Of a stretch of DNA of 64,000 nt, positions 1 through 10,915 are shown in pieces. The translations under genes were made by a program, and so were the position numbers. Numbering within the stretch: position 1 is the stretch's first letter; each line of letters opens with the position of its first letter. The notes under the pieces are model-generated. The model did not search any database and was not told the origin of the DNA. It worked only from the letters and a program-made list of their open reading frames with translations. The DNA comes from Paraescarpia echinospica (Eukaryota > Annelida > Polychaeta > Sabellida > Siboglinidae): the NCBI GenBank assembly GCA_020002185.1, contig CM034541.1:30964648-31028647 (forward strand). The letters are read 5' to 3'.

Positions 1-451
1 AAAGTAACAGAGAAAGAGGGATGGGAGACAGAGAGATCTGAGGACTGGTGTAATGATTGACCGATACAGGATGCCCTAAAAATCAAACATGGAAATGGCC
101 CATTCTCTAATCTGTTACCACTGCTCACTATGCATTAAATCATTAACCCTGCACCACATCAAGGCTGTTAGGATCACAACTGTCTGCTACTACAGGCCTC
201 ACTGGGATACATATATCTCCAGCTATCTTCAAAGTTAACCCAGTCAGTAAAATCCCAGAAGCCCAGGACATGCTCTATGGATCTTTGTGTTGTGTGATTT
301 ATTGATATGCATCTTGGAGAGTGTTTCATTACAATGAGATGTACCTTTGGAAGTCCTCTAATGCGATCGCACTGGTGTGTTCATAACATTTCAGGAAGCA
401 GGGTACAAACACAGTTAAGGCTTCATGCGTCTAACTAAAATCAAACTAGTG

Positions 452-456
<5 letters not shown>

Positions 457-512
<56 letters not shown>

Positions 513-520
513 ATAGGTGT
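457..520. repeat. (AT)n(GT)n microsatellite
   Basis: Uninterrupted TA repeats followed by GT repeats. Confidence 0.95.
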
Positions 521-791
521 GTAATTGTGTTAATGGTTTCCTCCTGCAGGCTTAGCATTTTGGGTGCCAAACTATCAGAGATTCATCTACAACCCTTCGG
601 AACAAAACTAATACCTTAATCTTGTAAAAATTCTGTTTTTTCCTGTTTTAGGGTTTATACCCGATGTTAAACAGATGTTAGTGGACTGTTCACAATGTTA
701 TGCATGTTTTCTACAATTGTTTTGAGCTACATAAACCACCACCAATTTTTTTGTAACAAACGTTCGGCATAATTACTTCAAGGAACCAACT

Positions 792-862
792 TCTGTGTGT
801 GTGTGTGCGTGTGTGCGTGCGTGCATGCGTGCGTGCGTGCATGCGTGTGTGCGTGTGTGTGT
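792..862. repeat. (GT)n/(GCGT)n microsatellite
   Basis: GTGT and GCGTGCAT interspersed purine-pyrimidine alternation. Confidence 0.95.
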
Positions 863-1937
863 AGAAGATTGACACTTTTGCTAGTATACGTACTTTACTG
901 AAGTGAGGATGATGTAATACATTATAATATAATTAAATAATTAGAAGGAAGCCAAATGTATCTTGTGCAATAACTTTCTAACTGTACTTTTGAACTTGGT
1001 TTAGGCATAGACTATTGTTCTGCAAATTGTCTTTCATGAATGTTAATTGCTAATTAAGTTATTTAATTTGAGGATGTCATCTTATGAAGAGTATATTAGG
1101 AAAAATATTTATCCCAAAAATGGCAACTTCACAGATGCATAAAATACGTACAATTGTAACAGGAATAAGCAACAATAAGCTCATCCCACATATGAGGCTG
1201 AACGGACACATAATATATATAGAACACAATATCAGGCTGCCAAACATGCCAATCAACTTCATGAGAACAGAAGCTAAATAATGTTTAGTCCCCACAAAGC
1301 CCTCGTACAATTCTTATAGTCATAGTGCAATAATCTGTCAATGATATCTGTTTAACAGTAGCCAAAATGCTGCTTCTTTTTTTGCCCGGTATTTACCTCT
1401 GCCCTATACATTTCATATCCTGTTTCTAAATACCCACTGCTAGATAAACAAGCCGAGGCCACAGTGAATGATTCCTTGTTTCTCAACTCATTTGTTTCAT
1501 GTTTTTCACGCGTGCCATTTAGTGGTGTTAAATCATCACGTGAAAGAAGAAGAACACTTATTTAGTGTGATTTGTGGGCCGCGTGTCTAACAAAAGAAAC
1601 TCACAGATGCGAGCGGAATGCCAGTGTTAAATCACTCTCGGTTGGCTTGTGAGCCGGCTTTTTCTGCCCTTCATAGATGAGTCAGCTTTACATGAGCCAG
1701 ACATTTATGTTACATACAATGGATGGGAATCAGGTTCTATGGTACTAAACCATTTTCTCCAGTGTTATGCAAAACATCATATTAAATAACTTGTCCTTTA
1801 GACGTAGTCGACTGCACATGAATACATCATCCATTGTACAGTTTACAATAATCATCATAAGTTAATGTAATTTCAACATACATAATACCATTGGCTATTA
1901 AAAGTCGAAATAAGTTAGTTGCTCTGTCGTCTCAGCA

Positions 1938-2395
1938 CATCCTCGCATGCCAGGGCTGTTTGCCATGCAAAACTAGCCCTGGCAGATCTCCTACGTGAAG
2001 TGCGGAAGTTAGATGAGTCAAACTAATAATTGACTTCGTCAGTCGCGACTGCGTCCTCCGTGAGAACAGCGCAAATACCCGCCCCAATCTGAAGACGGAT
2101 AAACGACTTCTGGGAATCCCAATATATAATGACCCGTTCGCCCATTAGCATAGGCAGCTGAGTGGTATTGTGTATTCGAATAATTGCTTCTACTTCCTAA
2201 ACATTGCATGTAACACGAGCCACGGTTGGTTGAAATTAGTTTTATTATGACCACCTGACCTGCCGCCAACCACTGATCTAGTGAGCGATTTCATAGGCTG
2301 AGCTTAAATTCAGAGTTTCGCAAAACGATCAGCCAGGGAGTACTGCTGGCTGGCACTGACGTAATCAGCAGCAGCGACCCCTGGCGCGCGAGGAT
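1938..2395. mobile_element. MITE family 1, copy A
   Basis: About 450 bp bounded by inverted ends CATCCTCGCATGCCAGGG and CCCCTGGCGCGCGAGGATG. It has a second copy at 5932-6383 that aligns along almost the whole length with small indels. No transposase is encoded, so it is a non-autonomous DNA element; superfamily not assigned. No clear target-site duplication. Confidence 0.75.
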
Positions 2396-2664
2396 GTCTC
2401 GGCAAGATGAGACTGAATCTGTGTATAATATCATACAGTGGTCTTTGAAATAAAGATGAATATTGTTATCGATTGTTTTTTTACAAATATATGGAATATT
2501 ATTTTATTGACTGCAATGATATAATGATTCAACATTAAAATGGTTATTACTCAGGTTAATGTTGACCCTGATTACCAGACAGTATTTTACAGAATAGACA
2601 ATTTGATGTTCTCTTCTGAAAATGCACCAAAAGTTCACAAATTGTGGGGATGATATTCAGACTC

Positions 2665-2702
2665 TGGTTTTATCTCCCAGCAAGTTCTGGGAGATAAAAC
2701 CA
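2665..2702. repeat. Perfect 16-bp hairpin
   Basis: Arms TGGTTTTATCTCCCAG (2665-2680) and its exact complement CTGGGAGATAAAACCA (2687-2702) with a 6-base loop. It has no U-tract or surrounding gene, so it is not called a terminator. Confidence 0.85.
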
Positions 2703-2914
2703 TATTTTGCCAAACCTTTCCCTGAGGTTATTTCTGACAAGGATTCTATCAGACCTGCAGGCCAGGTGTGGGCTGCTATAGTATAGACCCCTGCATGGAG
2801 TCTGCCATGACATTTCTATAATACACACTGCCTGCTCGGCGCTTCTCACAAACCCGACTGGGAAGCTGTTTCAGTTGCTAGAAGGAGCATGAATAAGTGG
2901 ATTAGATATAGAAA

Positions 2915-3200
2915 CCACCACTCTGTGAGTCCATGACAGGCTGCACATTTACTCCCTGTGTGGGATCTTTTACATCCCCTGGCAGAGATGCCAGGTAGAA
3001 GGGGACCAAGGTACAGCTATTGGTGTTTCTTCCAAAAGGCAAAGATGGGTGTACAAAGTTAACCAAGTTTCTAAATAGCAGTAGGTTCGCTCGAAGGTTG
3101 CTCTCAACTGACAGACTTGCACTGTTAGTGTTATCATGTTTCAGGCAACAATAAAGAAATCTTCCCTTCGTCCTAGGTTCTAGATCTATCGATGGATGAC
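2915..3200 (-). mobile_element. tRNA-related SINE, family B (decayed)
   Basis: Aligns by eye with 57395-57660: shared blocks TGCCAGGTAGAAGGGACCAA-like, GTTTCTTCCAAAAGGCA and AGTTTCTAAATAGC. The tRNA head (toward 3190) is badly decayed; the B-box is barely recognisable. Confidence 0.5.
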
Positions 3201-3999
3201 ACGGGTAAAGTACTCGTAACAACGTGAGCCAACTATGATGATCTAAATATGTGTACTACAAGCTTCAGGGTGCAGGTTCACCAAATAACACAGCCAGTAA
3301 CTGTCGTGATTATATCTTATCTTAAAGTCTCCAGTCGTTTCGAGACTGTCTCTCTCTCTCGTGCTATTGTTGCTGAATATCTGGTACCTGCAGCACAGGG
3401 TCATTTCAGTGCCACTGCCCCCAATGCACCAGGTTCAAGAGACTTGAAAGGCTGCTTTTCCTTTAGCATTAGGCTTAGGTGGAATATCGAGCTATATGAC
3501 TCCTACTATGCCTATGGAATTGATCTAGACTTGGGGAAGTAAAATATCCCACAAATTAGAAATTTGGGAACTTGTATTGAAATGCAAGACTTTGGACATA
3601 TATAGCAGATCATATTACTCACATAGGCCTACTGACATAGTCATAAACCATTCGGAAGTAATTTACTAATTATAGACATCCAGCCAAGGTCTGAGGTCTA
3701 GACATCATACGTTTTCTCTAAAAATAGCTTCCCTCTGTTTTAGCGTAACTAAATAAATGGCTTTTGGTTATATTTTGCGAACAATACGAAACTGTTTCAT
3801 AAGAAACTGTCTCGATCTACAACTACAGAACTTTTGGAAGGACATAGGTCTTGAGTTAACGCTAGGTGAGGCCGTAACTAAGCCTATCACTATCTGAGAA
3901 GTTTCCCAGTGCAGCCAATATTGATGCAAGTGTCGTCTGCTGAAACCAATTAGACACAACAGGAACTAAACGAACAGACGCCACACACGATCTACTCAC

Positions 4000-4089
4000 C
4001 GATTTCTTTGCCTGTTTCCAACCATCATCGTCGTCACGATATTTCATGATCGTCGACATGATCTCGTTCGCTTTTTCGCGCCAGTTCAT
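4000..4089 (-). CDS. First exon of a START-domain protein, STARD5-like (partial)
   Basis: Thirty codons from an ATG at 4089 to a strong donor AAATCG|GTGAGT on the minus strand. The peptide is MNWREKANEIMSTIMKYRDD then DDGWKQAKKS. Its pattern (helix, KY/QYR, then GWK followed by a basic residue) resembles the N-terminal helix of STARD5/STARD6-type START proteins, which bind sterols or bile acids in the cytosol. Support: a CpG-rich region directly upstream, phase 0 donor, no competing frame. Against: only 30 residues, and no second exon found between 1 and 3990, so the rest is probably beyond the left edge. Confidence 0.45.
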
Positions 4090-4545
4090 CGTGTCAAACT
4101 CGGCGACCGCGTGGCCTCGCGTAGACGTCTAGCATCCAGGGCAGAGGCCCGTCAGTGGCGGCAGTGTTGCGGCCGGAGGCGGCGGGGAAACAAGCGAGAC
4201 GTCGGATGCAGCGTGCGTTGACGTCGAGTTCGCGGTCTGATGCCGTTCGTACGACTGATGTTCTCTGCAGAGTTCGCTCGCTCGAAGCGCGCGCGATGCC
4301 GGGCGCCACGTGCTTTTGTTGTCGGTCGACGTCACCACGCACTGCGCTCCGATTGGTCGACGCCGGCCCGCAAAAAACGCGGGATAATGCGCACTCCGCC
4401 GGCGTCTCGTCAATAACGAGGGAGAATGCTGCGGCGGGCTTTCGGCTTCTGTGCCGTGAAAGTGTTTCCTAATCGTGGTGTACGGCGACCAATCAGGCGG
4501 GCGTTTTGGTGTTTCCCGGTAACCGCAGAATTCCACATGCATGTC
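4090..4545 (-). promoter_or_regulatory. CpG-rich promoter region of the START-like gene
   Basis: GC- and CpG-dense stretch in an otherwise AT-rich neighbourhood, directly upstream of the minus-strand ATG at 4089. Open frames on both strands here are a by-product of high GC. It may serve transcription in both directions. No TATA box is evident. Confidence 0.45.
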
Positions 4546-4879
4546 TAAGAGACCCTATCATGTCTGCACGTTTTTACAGATTTTTCAGGAGCTGTTCACG
4601 CTGACACATCCAGTGTTCGTTTCGAAAAAAAGTTTCATACATGACTAGTATTACTGGGCCGGTCCAGTTTCAACCTTGGTCATGTGTCAGTGAGAAAGAC
4701 CTATATGGCTAATTTGTAAAAGTTAAACATCACGAGGCATTTCAGTTCTGACAAAACGGCCAGCATTTCGTGGCACATTCCTGCGGGCGAAAACCGCAAC
4801 TCGGTTTTACGAGTTTGTTCCACATTATGTCTACCCTAGTTGAGAGAAACCATCCGAGTGGCGAGAGCTGCAGATAAGG

Positions 4880-5060
4880 CCCATTTACACGAACAACTAG
4901 TTGGCGGACTAGTTGGGCAACTCGGTGTTGCCCAACTAGTCCGGCAACTAGTTGCTCGTGTACGCATTGGTTTAGGCACGATTTGTCACGGCGTCGACGG
5001 AGTCGTCCAAATTGGGGCTAGCCCCAATCTGACCGACTAGTTGTTCGGAGTTGTGCCTAA
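4880..5060. mobile_element. Palindromic MITE-like element with AACTAGTTG motifs
   Basis: Contains a long imperfect hairpin around 4890-4960 (ACTAGTTGGGCAAC facing GTTGCCCAACTAGT), four further ACTAGTTG motifs, the palindrome TTGGGGCTAGCCCCAA, and an edge AGGCCCATTTACACGA typical of short inverted-repeat elements. Exact ends and target duplication are unclear. Confidence 0.45.
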
Positions 5061-5338
5061 TTATTCAATCAGCGCACAATACGGTGATGACGTTGATAGG
5101 TCAACGGCGGGTTCATATACTTGTAAACATTTCGTCCGCCATTTTTTCTTCCACTTCGAATTAGAAGTTGATCGGAATAACAAACATAATAAAAGTTTGC
5201 GAAATATACATTCTAGGATCTACACTTGCATGACAAAACAACGACGAATAGTAGAAGACTGCGACGTCCTTAGCACAACAAGGTGTCAACTATGTCAATG
5301 AAGTCCTACTCCTAGTGGAACTAAAACTACCCAGCCCC

Positions 5339-5650
5339 AGGGGCGGATCCAGAAAGCGAGTCTAGGGGGGGGGGGGCGGGGGGGGGGGCGGGCGGGCGGT
5401 CGAATCAAATGGTGTAGACAGTTTGTTGCTACCGCGCTGCTGTGCCTCTGACTTCTCCGGTGTCTTGGCTCGACTGGTGACATCGAAGACGGGGGAGGGG
5501 GGGGGTGCTGCCTTATTGTAACCTCAAACGGCTTTCAAACGGCTTAGGGGGCACGGTCACGTGCACCCATTCAAAAAAGGTCTACGGGCACGCAAAATGA
5601 CAAATGTCTGGGGGGGCACGTGCCCCCAGTCCCTCTGAATCCGCATGTGA
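5339..5650. mobile_element. hAT-type MITE
   Basis: Left end CAGGGGCGGATCCAGAAA and right end CCCTCTGAATCCGCATG are imperfect inverted repeats of the CAGGGGCGGATCCAG class common in animal hAT elements. The interior has G-runs (5367-5389) and a GGGGGCACGTGCCCCC palindrome (5610-5627). Confidence 0.6.
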
Positions 5651-5931
5651 GTGCTATACATGCACGCATTCACAGGAGTTGCTTCCTGGAGTATTCGTCC
5701 AGGAAGCCCCCCCTGGACCCGCCATGCTACCACGGCAGGCATGCGAGGATGAGTGAAAACGACATGTATACTCGATGGGTCTGCCAATGCTATTCGTGGT
5801 ATAGTAACTACGTTTATAACTACATACCATTGTCCAGGAATGTGGCAATTAAAACAAATTAGACAATCGGATTGTTGCCATTTTATTTAATCACGTTATA
5901 ACCCTATGGTAAACATTATCGCCCAGACGTT

Positions 5932-6383
5932 AGGCATCCTCGCAAGCCAGGGTTGTTTGCTTTGCAAAACTAGCCCTGGCAGATCTCCTACGGATGTGCG
6001 GAAATTAGCTGAGTCAAACTAATAATTGACTTCTTCGCCAGTCGCGACTGCGTCACCCGTGAGAACAGCGCAAATACCCGCCCCAATTTGAAGACGGATA
6101 AACGAGTTCTATATATATAATGATCCGTTCGCCTATTAGCGCGAGCATCTGAGCGGTATTGTGTATTCGAATAATTGCTTCTATTTCCTAAACATTGCAT
6201 GTAACACGAGCCACGTTTGGTTGAAATTAGTTTTATTATGACCACCTGACCTGCCGCCAACCACTGATCTAGTAAGCGATTTCATAGGCTGAGCTTAAAT
6301 TCAGAGTTTCACAAAACGAGCAGCCATGGGGTACTGCTGGCTGGCACTGACGAGCAGCAGCGACCCCTGGCGCGCGAGGATGG
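5932..6383. mobile_element. MITE family 1, copy B
   Basis: Second copy of the element at 1938-2395, same orientation, ends GCATCCTCGCAAGCCAGGG and CCTGGCGCGCGAGGATG. It lacks about ten bases near 6110 and six near 6350 relative to copy A. The shared minus-strand open frame is non-coding. Confidence 0.75.
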
Positions 6384-7489
6384 TGTTATATAGAAAGGTA
6401 CATACACAACGTCATTAAATAACCACTTCTAACTATAATCGAGCTAACTTGTAGGGGTCTAATAAATGTGTGTCGACCTCAAGTGATTATGTTAACGTTT
6501 TAATCTAGACGGTTTGCAACTTGGACGCCAAATATTCAGGGATTAATTTACGACCCGTCTGGAGAAATGTATTCTGTGAATGCGTGCTTGTACAGCACCA
6601 CCCCGGGGGATAGGCATTTTTGTTTGTTTTAAAAATAAAAATACACTTACCGTTTTCCATCTAAATTGTTTTAGGCGAATACTTTACGGAGGGAAATACA
6701 AAGTTGTGGCAGTTAGGACATAATGATATGCTCATCACGTGAACGATGTACCCTGATACACCGTGTCGACAGGTAGGGCCTATTGAAAATGGTCGACAGC
6801 TGTTCACGAATGTACCTAACAACAAAGTTTTTTTTTTATAAAGAGATAACAGTCACTTTTTAAGTGTCTCTGCCGCTCACTTAAACACATTTTGGCGACG
6901 AAGATGTTAGAGAAGATAGTGTTGATGACATGGTATGATTTTACGATCAAACGGACCAGCCGCCATCTTAAAAGGTTGCAGAATGAATCCGGTACTATGC
7001 ATACAACACCATTTTTTTTACATTTTCCGATTACTGATTGTGCAGGTGTGTAACGTCATGTGAACTGACTACATATCTAGGTTAGTTGGTTCATTTCCGT
7101 CATTTGTGATGTTAAGTTACATTTCTGGTTACGAGATATGCTTCGCCAGCGTCCGGTGTCCAAGGTGCCGTTGATGATGTCCACCATTTTGATTGTGCCA
7201 TTTTCTCCTACTAGTCATGTTCCCCTCGATCCCTTGCGCGGTGGTATCCACATCGTCGGCTTCGTCCATACCTCTCTGGGGCCTACTGCACTTGTCCGTC
7301 TTTTCCGGCTTTATGCAGTGGTCTTCTTCTTCTTTTCTTCCGATTAACCAACCAACTTCAACGTTTTGAAGATCATAGTTGGTATATTTGCAGGGGATGC
7401 GCATCGGAATAGGCAGACAAGAGTTAGATAGGAGAATATAGTTTGCAGTTGAAGAAATGGATTTGTGTGGGGGCGGACAGATGAAGGGA

Positions 7490-7575
7490 AAGATGAATGT
7501 CTTCCACTTTTGTATCTCCTTTCGAGATCTCTTCACATTGTCTTTCCACCTTAACTGTGGCCTTCGTCACTGTCT
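7490..7575 (-). pseudogene. Retroelement tail motif
   Basis: Minus strand reads RPQLRWKDNVKRSRKEIQKW, the same tail motif as at 12950-13115 and 45715-45850. The flanking reading is not recognisable. Confidence 0.4.
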
Positions 7576-7794
7576 GACATCAAAACGGCGCAAGGTACAC
7601 ATATTCATTAGCATGGCGTATGTGTGCCACTGTTTGCGAGATTCCACGATAACGTGAATACGTGCGTAGACCAAAACTGCCATAGCAGCATGGGACGACG
7701 AATGAATAGACCACTATAGTTATAAGAAGGGCTAAACATGGTATTCAGGCTCGTTGCATGTTTTCTTTTGTTGGTACGTTTTTTTCTGCCTGGA

Positions 7795-7985
7795 ACAATT
7801 CGCCGGTCGTGGGGGTAGTGTTTGAGATGTCCCCTGTCGATGTCTAGTGTTGGAGATTCTCACGGTCAAAGGGGTAGTGTTGTATACATTTTCTCCGTAG
7901 AGTGGGATAGTGGCGGAGAGTTCCCCGACAGAAGTGGTAGTGTTGGGACTTTCCATGTCGAACATGGGAGGGGGTAGTCTCAGAC
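7795..7985. repeat. Degenerate tandem repeat, GGTAGTGTTGGAGATT-like
   Basis: About four imperfect units built on GGGGTAGTGTT...GAGATT with roughly 45-60 bp spacing. Similar GTGCTGTTGGAGATT cores occur near 22500 and 55538. Confidence 0.45.
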
Positions 7986-8553
7986 GTCTTTAAAATGTTC
8001 GTTACAAATTTAATTCAAGCACAACTTCCCTCTACACGGACTACTTCCCCAAGCGACACTGTTGCGTCAGTTGGAGGTGCGTACGCACCCATCGCACACC
8101 ACCTCATCATCCACCCCGCCTTCGGGCGTGTTAAGCCTGTCTTGCAACTGTGACACAACTCGTAAAGTCGAATTACGTTCAGCGCTGTATACTCATATCT
8201 GCTATGGACGTCGTGCTATTCTAGAGTGAGTCGTAGACGAACTTAACGCTGGTCTCTCCTGGTAGTAGGCCTACTACTGGATTCATTAGCTCTAACGTCG
8301 TGAAACGTCACGTAAACCATGCAACCTCGTCTGTGTCGACGCGAGTGCATCCCAGATACACAACCCTTGTCTCACTGGTACCGAACCATGTGCACCGAGT
8401 CCATGGCGTATCTCTATGATCTCGTCAGATAACGGCCAAGCTCAGTCACCCGTAAGTTCCCCAAGTTAAACTGTTGTGGCGCAATAGGTTACACAGGAAC
8501 ATTTATGATTGCCAGAGGGGGACCGTGGCCAATGACCATGACCTAAATAGATA

Positions 8554-9012
8554 CCGGTGTCGCGCTTACATTTATCCGGGTGATGTTTATGTAAGGCATA
8601 ATATTTGGCACCAGTAGATCACGTGGTGATAAATAATATCCAGTAGTTAGATATGTTTCGTTTGTTGTCGTAATACGAGCGTTATATAGTTAGAGTACTT
8701 AATTATAATTTGCTGTTTCAGATTGTTGACCAAGTATAAGAGTAAGTCACGTGACGTGCGCGTGGAGAGGAAACTGTTTTACGACAGAAATATTTTTATG
8801 TCTGGGAAGCAAACATTTTATAATTTATGTATATATACACCTGTATATATATATATATACATATAAATATATATATAAACATACATAACGCCCGGATAAA
8901 TGAAACGCGACAGTCGTAGCTGGTGCTAAATATATTCCCCTAGATACGCGCACGCGCAGAAACGTCACCCGGATATTATTTAACGCCCGGATAAATGTAG
9001 GCGCGACACCGG
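8554..9012. mobile_element. MITE with about 30-bp terminal inverted repeats
   Basis: Left end CCGGTGTCGCGCTTACATTT plus ATCCGGG, right end CCCGGAT plus AAATGTAGGCGCGACACCGG, inverse complements but for one or two bases. The 459-bp element is AT-rich inside (8826-8883 TA tract) and holds a third partial copy of the end at about 8888-8910. No coding capacity. Confidence 0.8.
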
Positions 9013-9234
9013 ATCAGTTCCCGTTAGTATGAGCCAGATGTGTTAAGTCATTGGTGTGCTTCGGTCGTCGATGTCTTAAGCGATACATAAACGATACGTT
9101 TATTACGTTAACCAACATAATAATATACTATTTGTGTTTAAAACAACTTTCCATACACAGTACAATACAGTGGAATACACCTGTCTATACCAGACCTCAT
9201 GATATAATTACTACGGCTGTCCTCTGTGTTATAC

Positions 9235-9540
9235 CGAGAGAGAGAGAGAGAGTGTGTGTGTGTGTGTGTGTGCGTGTGTGCGTGTGTGCGTGTGTGCGTG
9301 TGTGTGTGTGTGTGAGGGATAATGTGTGTGTGTGAGAGAGGGGGGGAGAGTGTGTGTGTGCGTGCGTGTGTGTGTGCATGCGTGAGTGTGTGTGTGTGTG
9401 AGAGAGAGAGTGTGTGTGTTAGAGAGAGAGTGTGTGTGTGTGTGAGAGTGAGAGGGGGAGAGAGTGTGTGTGCGTGCGTGCGTGCGAGTGTGCGTGAGTG
9501 TGCGTGTGTGCGAGTGTGCGTGATTGCGAGTGGGTGTGCG
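9235..9540. repeat. Compound GA/GT microsatellite
   Basis: Blocks of (GA)n and (GT)n, with GCGT variants, alternate over 300 bp. Long open frames on both strands are artefacts of the dinucleotide repeat. Confidence 0.95.
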
Positions 9541-9705
9541 TGGATACGTATTGTATGGGTGTGCGTGGGTACGTGTTGTATGGGTGTGCGTGGGTACGTG
9601 TTGTATGGGTGTGCGTGGGTACGTGTTGTATGGGTGTGCGTGGGTACGTGTTGTATGGGTGTGCGTGGGTACGTGTTGAGTGGGTGTGCGTGGGTACGTT
9701 TTGCA
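9535..9705. repeat. 25-bp minisatellite (VNTR)
   Basis: About six to seven near-identical copies of a 25-bp unit beginning TGGGTGTGCGTGGGTACGTG. It lies inside the larger GT-rich block, which resumes to 9775. Confidence 0.9.
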
Positions 9706-10285
9706 GTGTGTTTGTTTGTGTGTGTGTGTGTGCGTGCGTGCGTGCGTTCGTGTGTGTGTGCGAGCGAGCGCTCCCTCGTGCGCGCTTCCACGTAAAACCC
9801 TTAACATTGCCTGGAATCCAGAACACATAGGTAATTATACTTGGAAACGCCCAAGATCTGGGAACTAATCGTAATGTGCAGGAGACTGTTCCCGAAGTAG
9901 CCTAACGTGGTGGGAGGACCGGTTACTTAACAACTAAATCACGGACAGAGAAGACAAGGGATCCTTATTGATCCTCAAATACTCGCGTCTGGAGAAAGAG
10001 AAGTATCGTGAACGACTTTCAAGACACTCGTTCTCTCTCCGATTGACTATAAGAAAACGAAGCATTCACATAATAAATTGTTTATTGTCATGCAGTCGAA
10101 CAATATAGTCGTGTGTATGCATGCGTACACTTAAGAAATCGATGTTGTACCTATATGCCCCTGTTTGTGGCTTTCATAATACATCGTGTAGGATTTTTAG
10201 ATAGCACCCTTCAGTTCATTACACTTTAGGTTTTTGTTATTTCCCTTAATAACGTTGCAAGTTGCGTGTAATTAAATAAAAACAG

Positions 10286-10775
10286 TTCGTTCGTTCGTTC
10301 GTCCGTCCGTTCGTTGGTCCGCTCGTCTGTTCGAGCATTCGTTTGTTCGTTCGTCCGTCCATTCGTTGGTCCGCCCGTCCGTTCGAGCGTTCGTTCGTTC
10401 GCTCTTTCGTCGTTCGTTGGTCCGCCCGTCCGTCCGTTCGAGCGTTCGTTCGTTCGTTAGTCCGTCCGTCCGTCCGTTCGTTCGTTGGCCCGCCTGTCCG
10501 TTCGAGCGTTCGTTCGTTCGTTCGTTCATTGGTCCGCCCGTCCGTCCGTTAGAGTGTTCGTTCGTCTGTTCGTTCGTCCGTCCTTCCGTCCGTCCGTCCG
10601 TTCGTCGCTCCGCCCGTCCGTTCGAGCGTTCGTTAGTTCGTCGGTCCGTTCGTTGGTCCGCCCGTCCGTTCGTTCGTCCGTCCGTCCGTCCGTCCGTCCG
10701 TTGGTCCGCCCGTCTGTTCGAGCGTTTGTTTGTTCGTTCGTTCGTCCGTCCGTCCGTTCATTTGTTCGTTCGATC
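10286..10775. repeat. TTCG/TCCG tetranucleotide array with higher-order period
   Basis: About 490 bp of TTCG and TCCG tetramers, punctuated by GGTCCGCC(C)GTCCGTTCGAGCG blocks roughly every 55-65 bp, so a higher-order unit has been amplified. Arginine-rich open frames here are not genes. Confidence 0.9.
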
Positions 10776-10794
10776 ATAACAAACACAAACGGTG

Positions 10795-10915
10795 TGCGGG
10801 CGTGTCTGTGTGCGCGCGTGTTTATGTATGTGGGTGTGTATGCATGCACGTGTGTGCGCGTGCATATATGTATGAGCGTGGCATGGTGTGTGTGCGCGTG
10901 CGTGCGTGTGTTGAG
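10795..10915. repeat. GT/GC-rich microsatellite
   Basis: Irregular GTGTGCGCG and GTATG repeats directly after the tetranucleotide array. Confidence 0.8.

Larger units (their letters stand above)
1..1937. other. Intergenic or intronic sequence, no gene seen
   Basis: Two microsatellites only. If the START-like gene at 4000-4089 continues leftward this would be its intron sequence, but I found no START-like exon on the minus strand. Confidence 0.5.
6384..8553. other. Intergenic, no gene seen
   Basis: Apart from a retroelement tail motif (7490-7575) and a degenerate tandem repeat (7795-7985), nothing recognisable. Short open frames lack splice logic or composition. Confidence 0.5.

Noticed and set aside
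2039..2269. 76-codon minus-strand frame shared with 5988-6260
   Set aside because: Both lie inside copies of MITE family 1 and diverge without coding-type constraint.
2668..2705. Rho-independent terminator
   Set aside because: The hairpin is perfect, but this is eukaryotic DNA and no T-run or upstream gene accompanies it.
4094..4542. Overlapping open frames of 82-137 codons around the CpG-rich region
   Set aside because: High GC removes stops on both strands; no recognisable protein, and the region fits a promoter.
7129..7536. 135-codon minus-strand frame
   Set aside because: Starts with a retroelement tail motif and then has no recognisable content; no splice or domain support.
9138..9830. 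Long open frames on both strands (up to 217 codons) rich in His/Thr or Cys/Val
   Set aside because: Produced by GT/GA dinucleotide repeats and a 25-bp VNTR; all frames stay open for compositional reasons.
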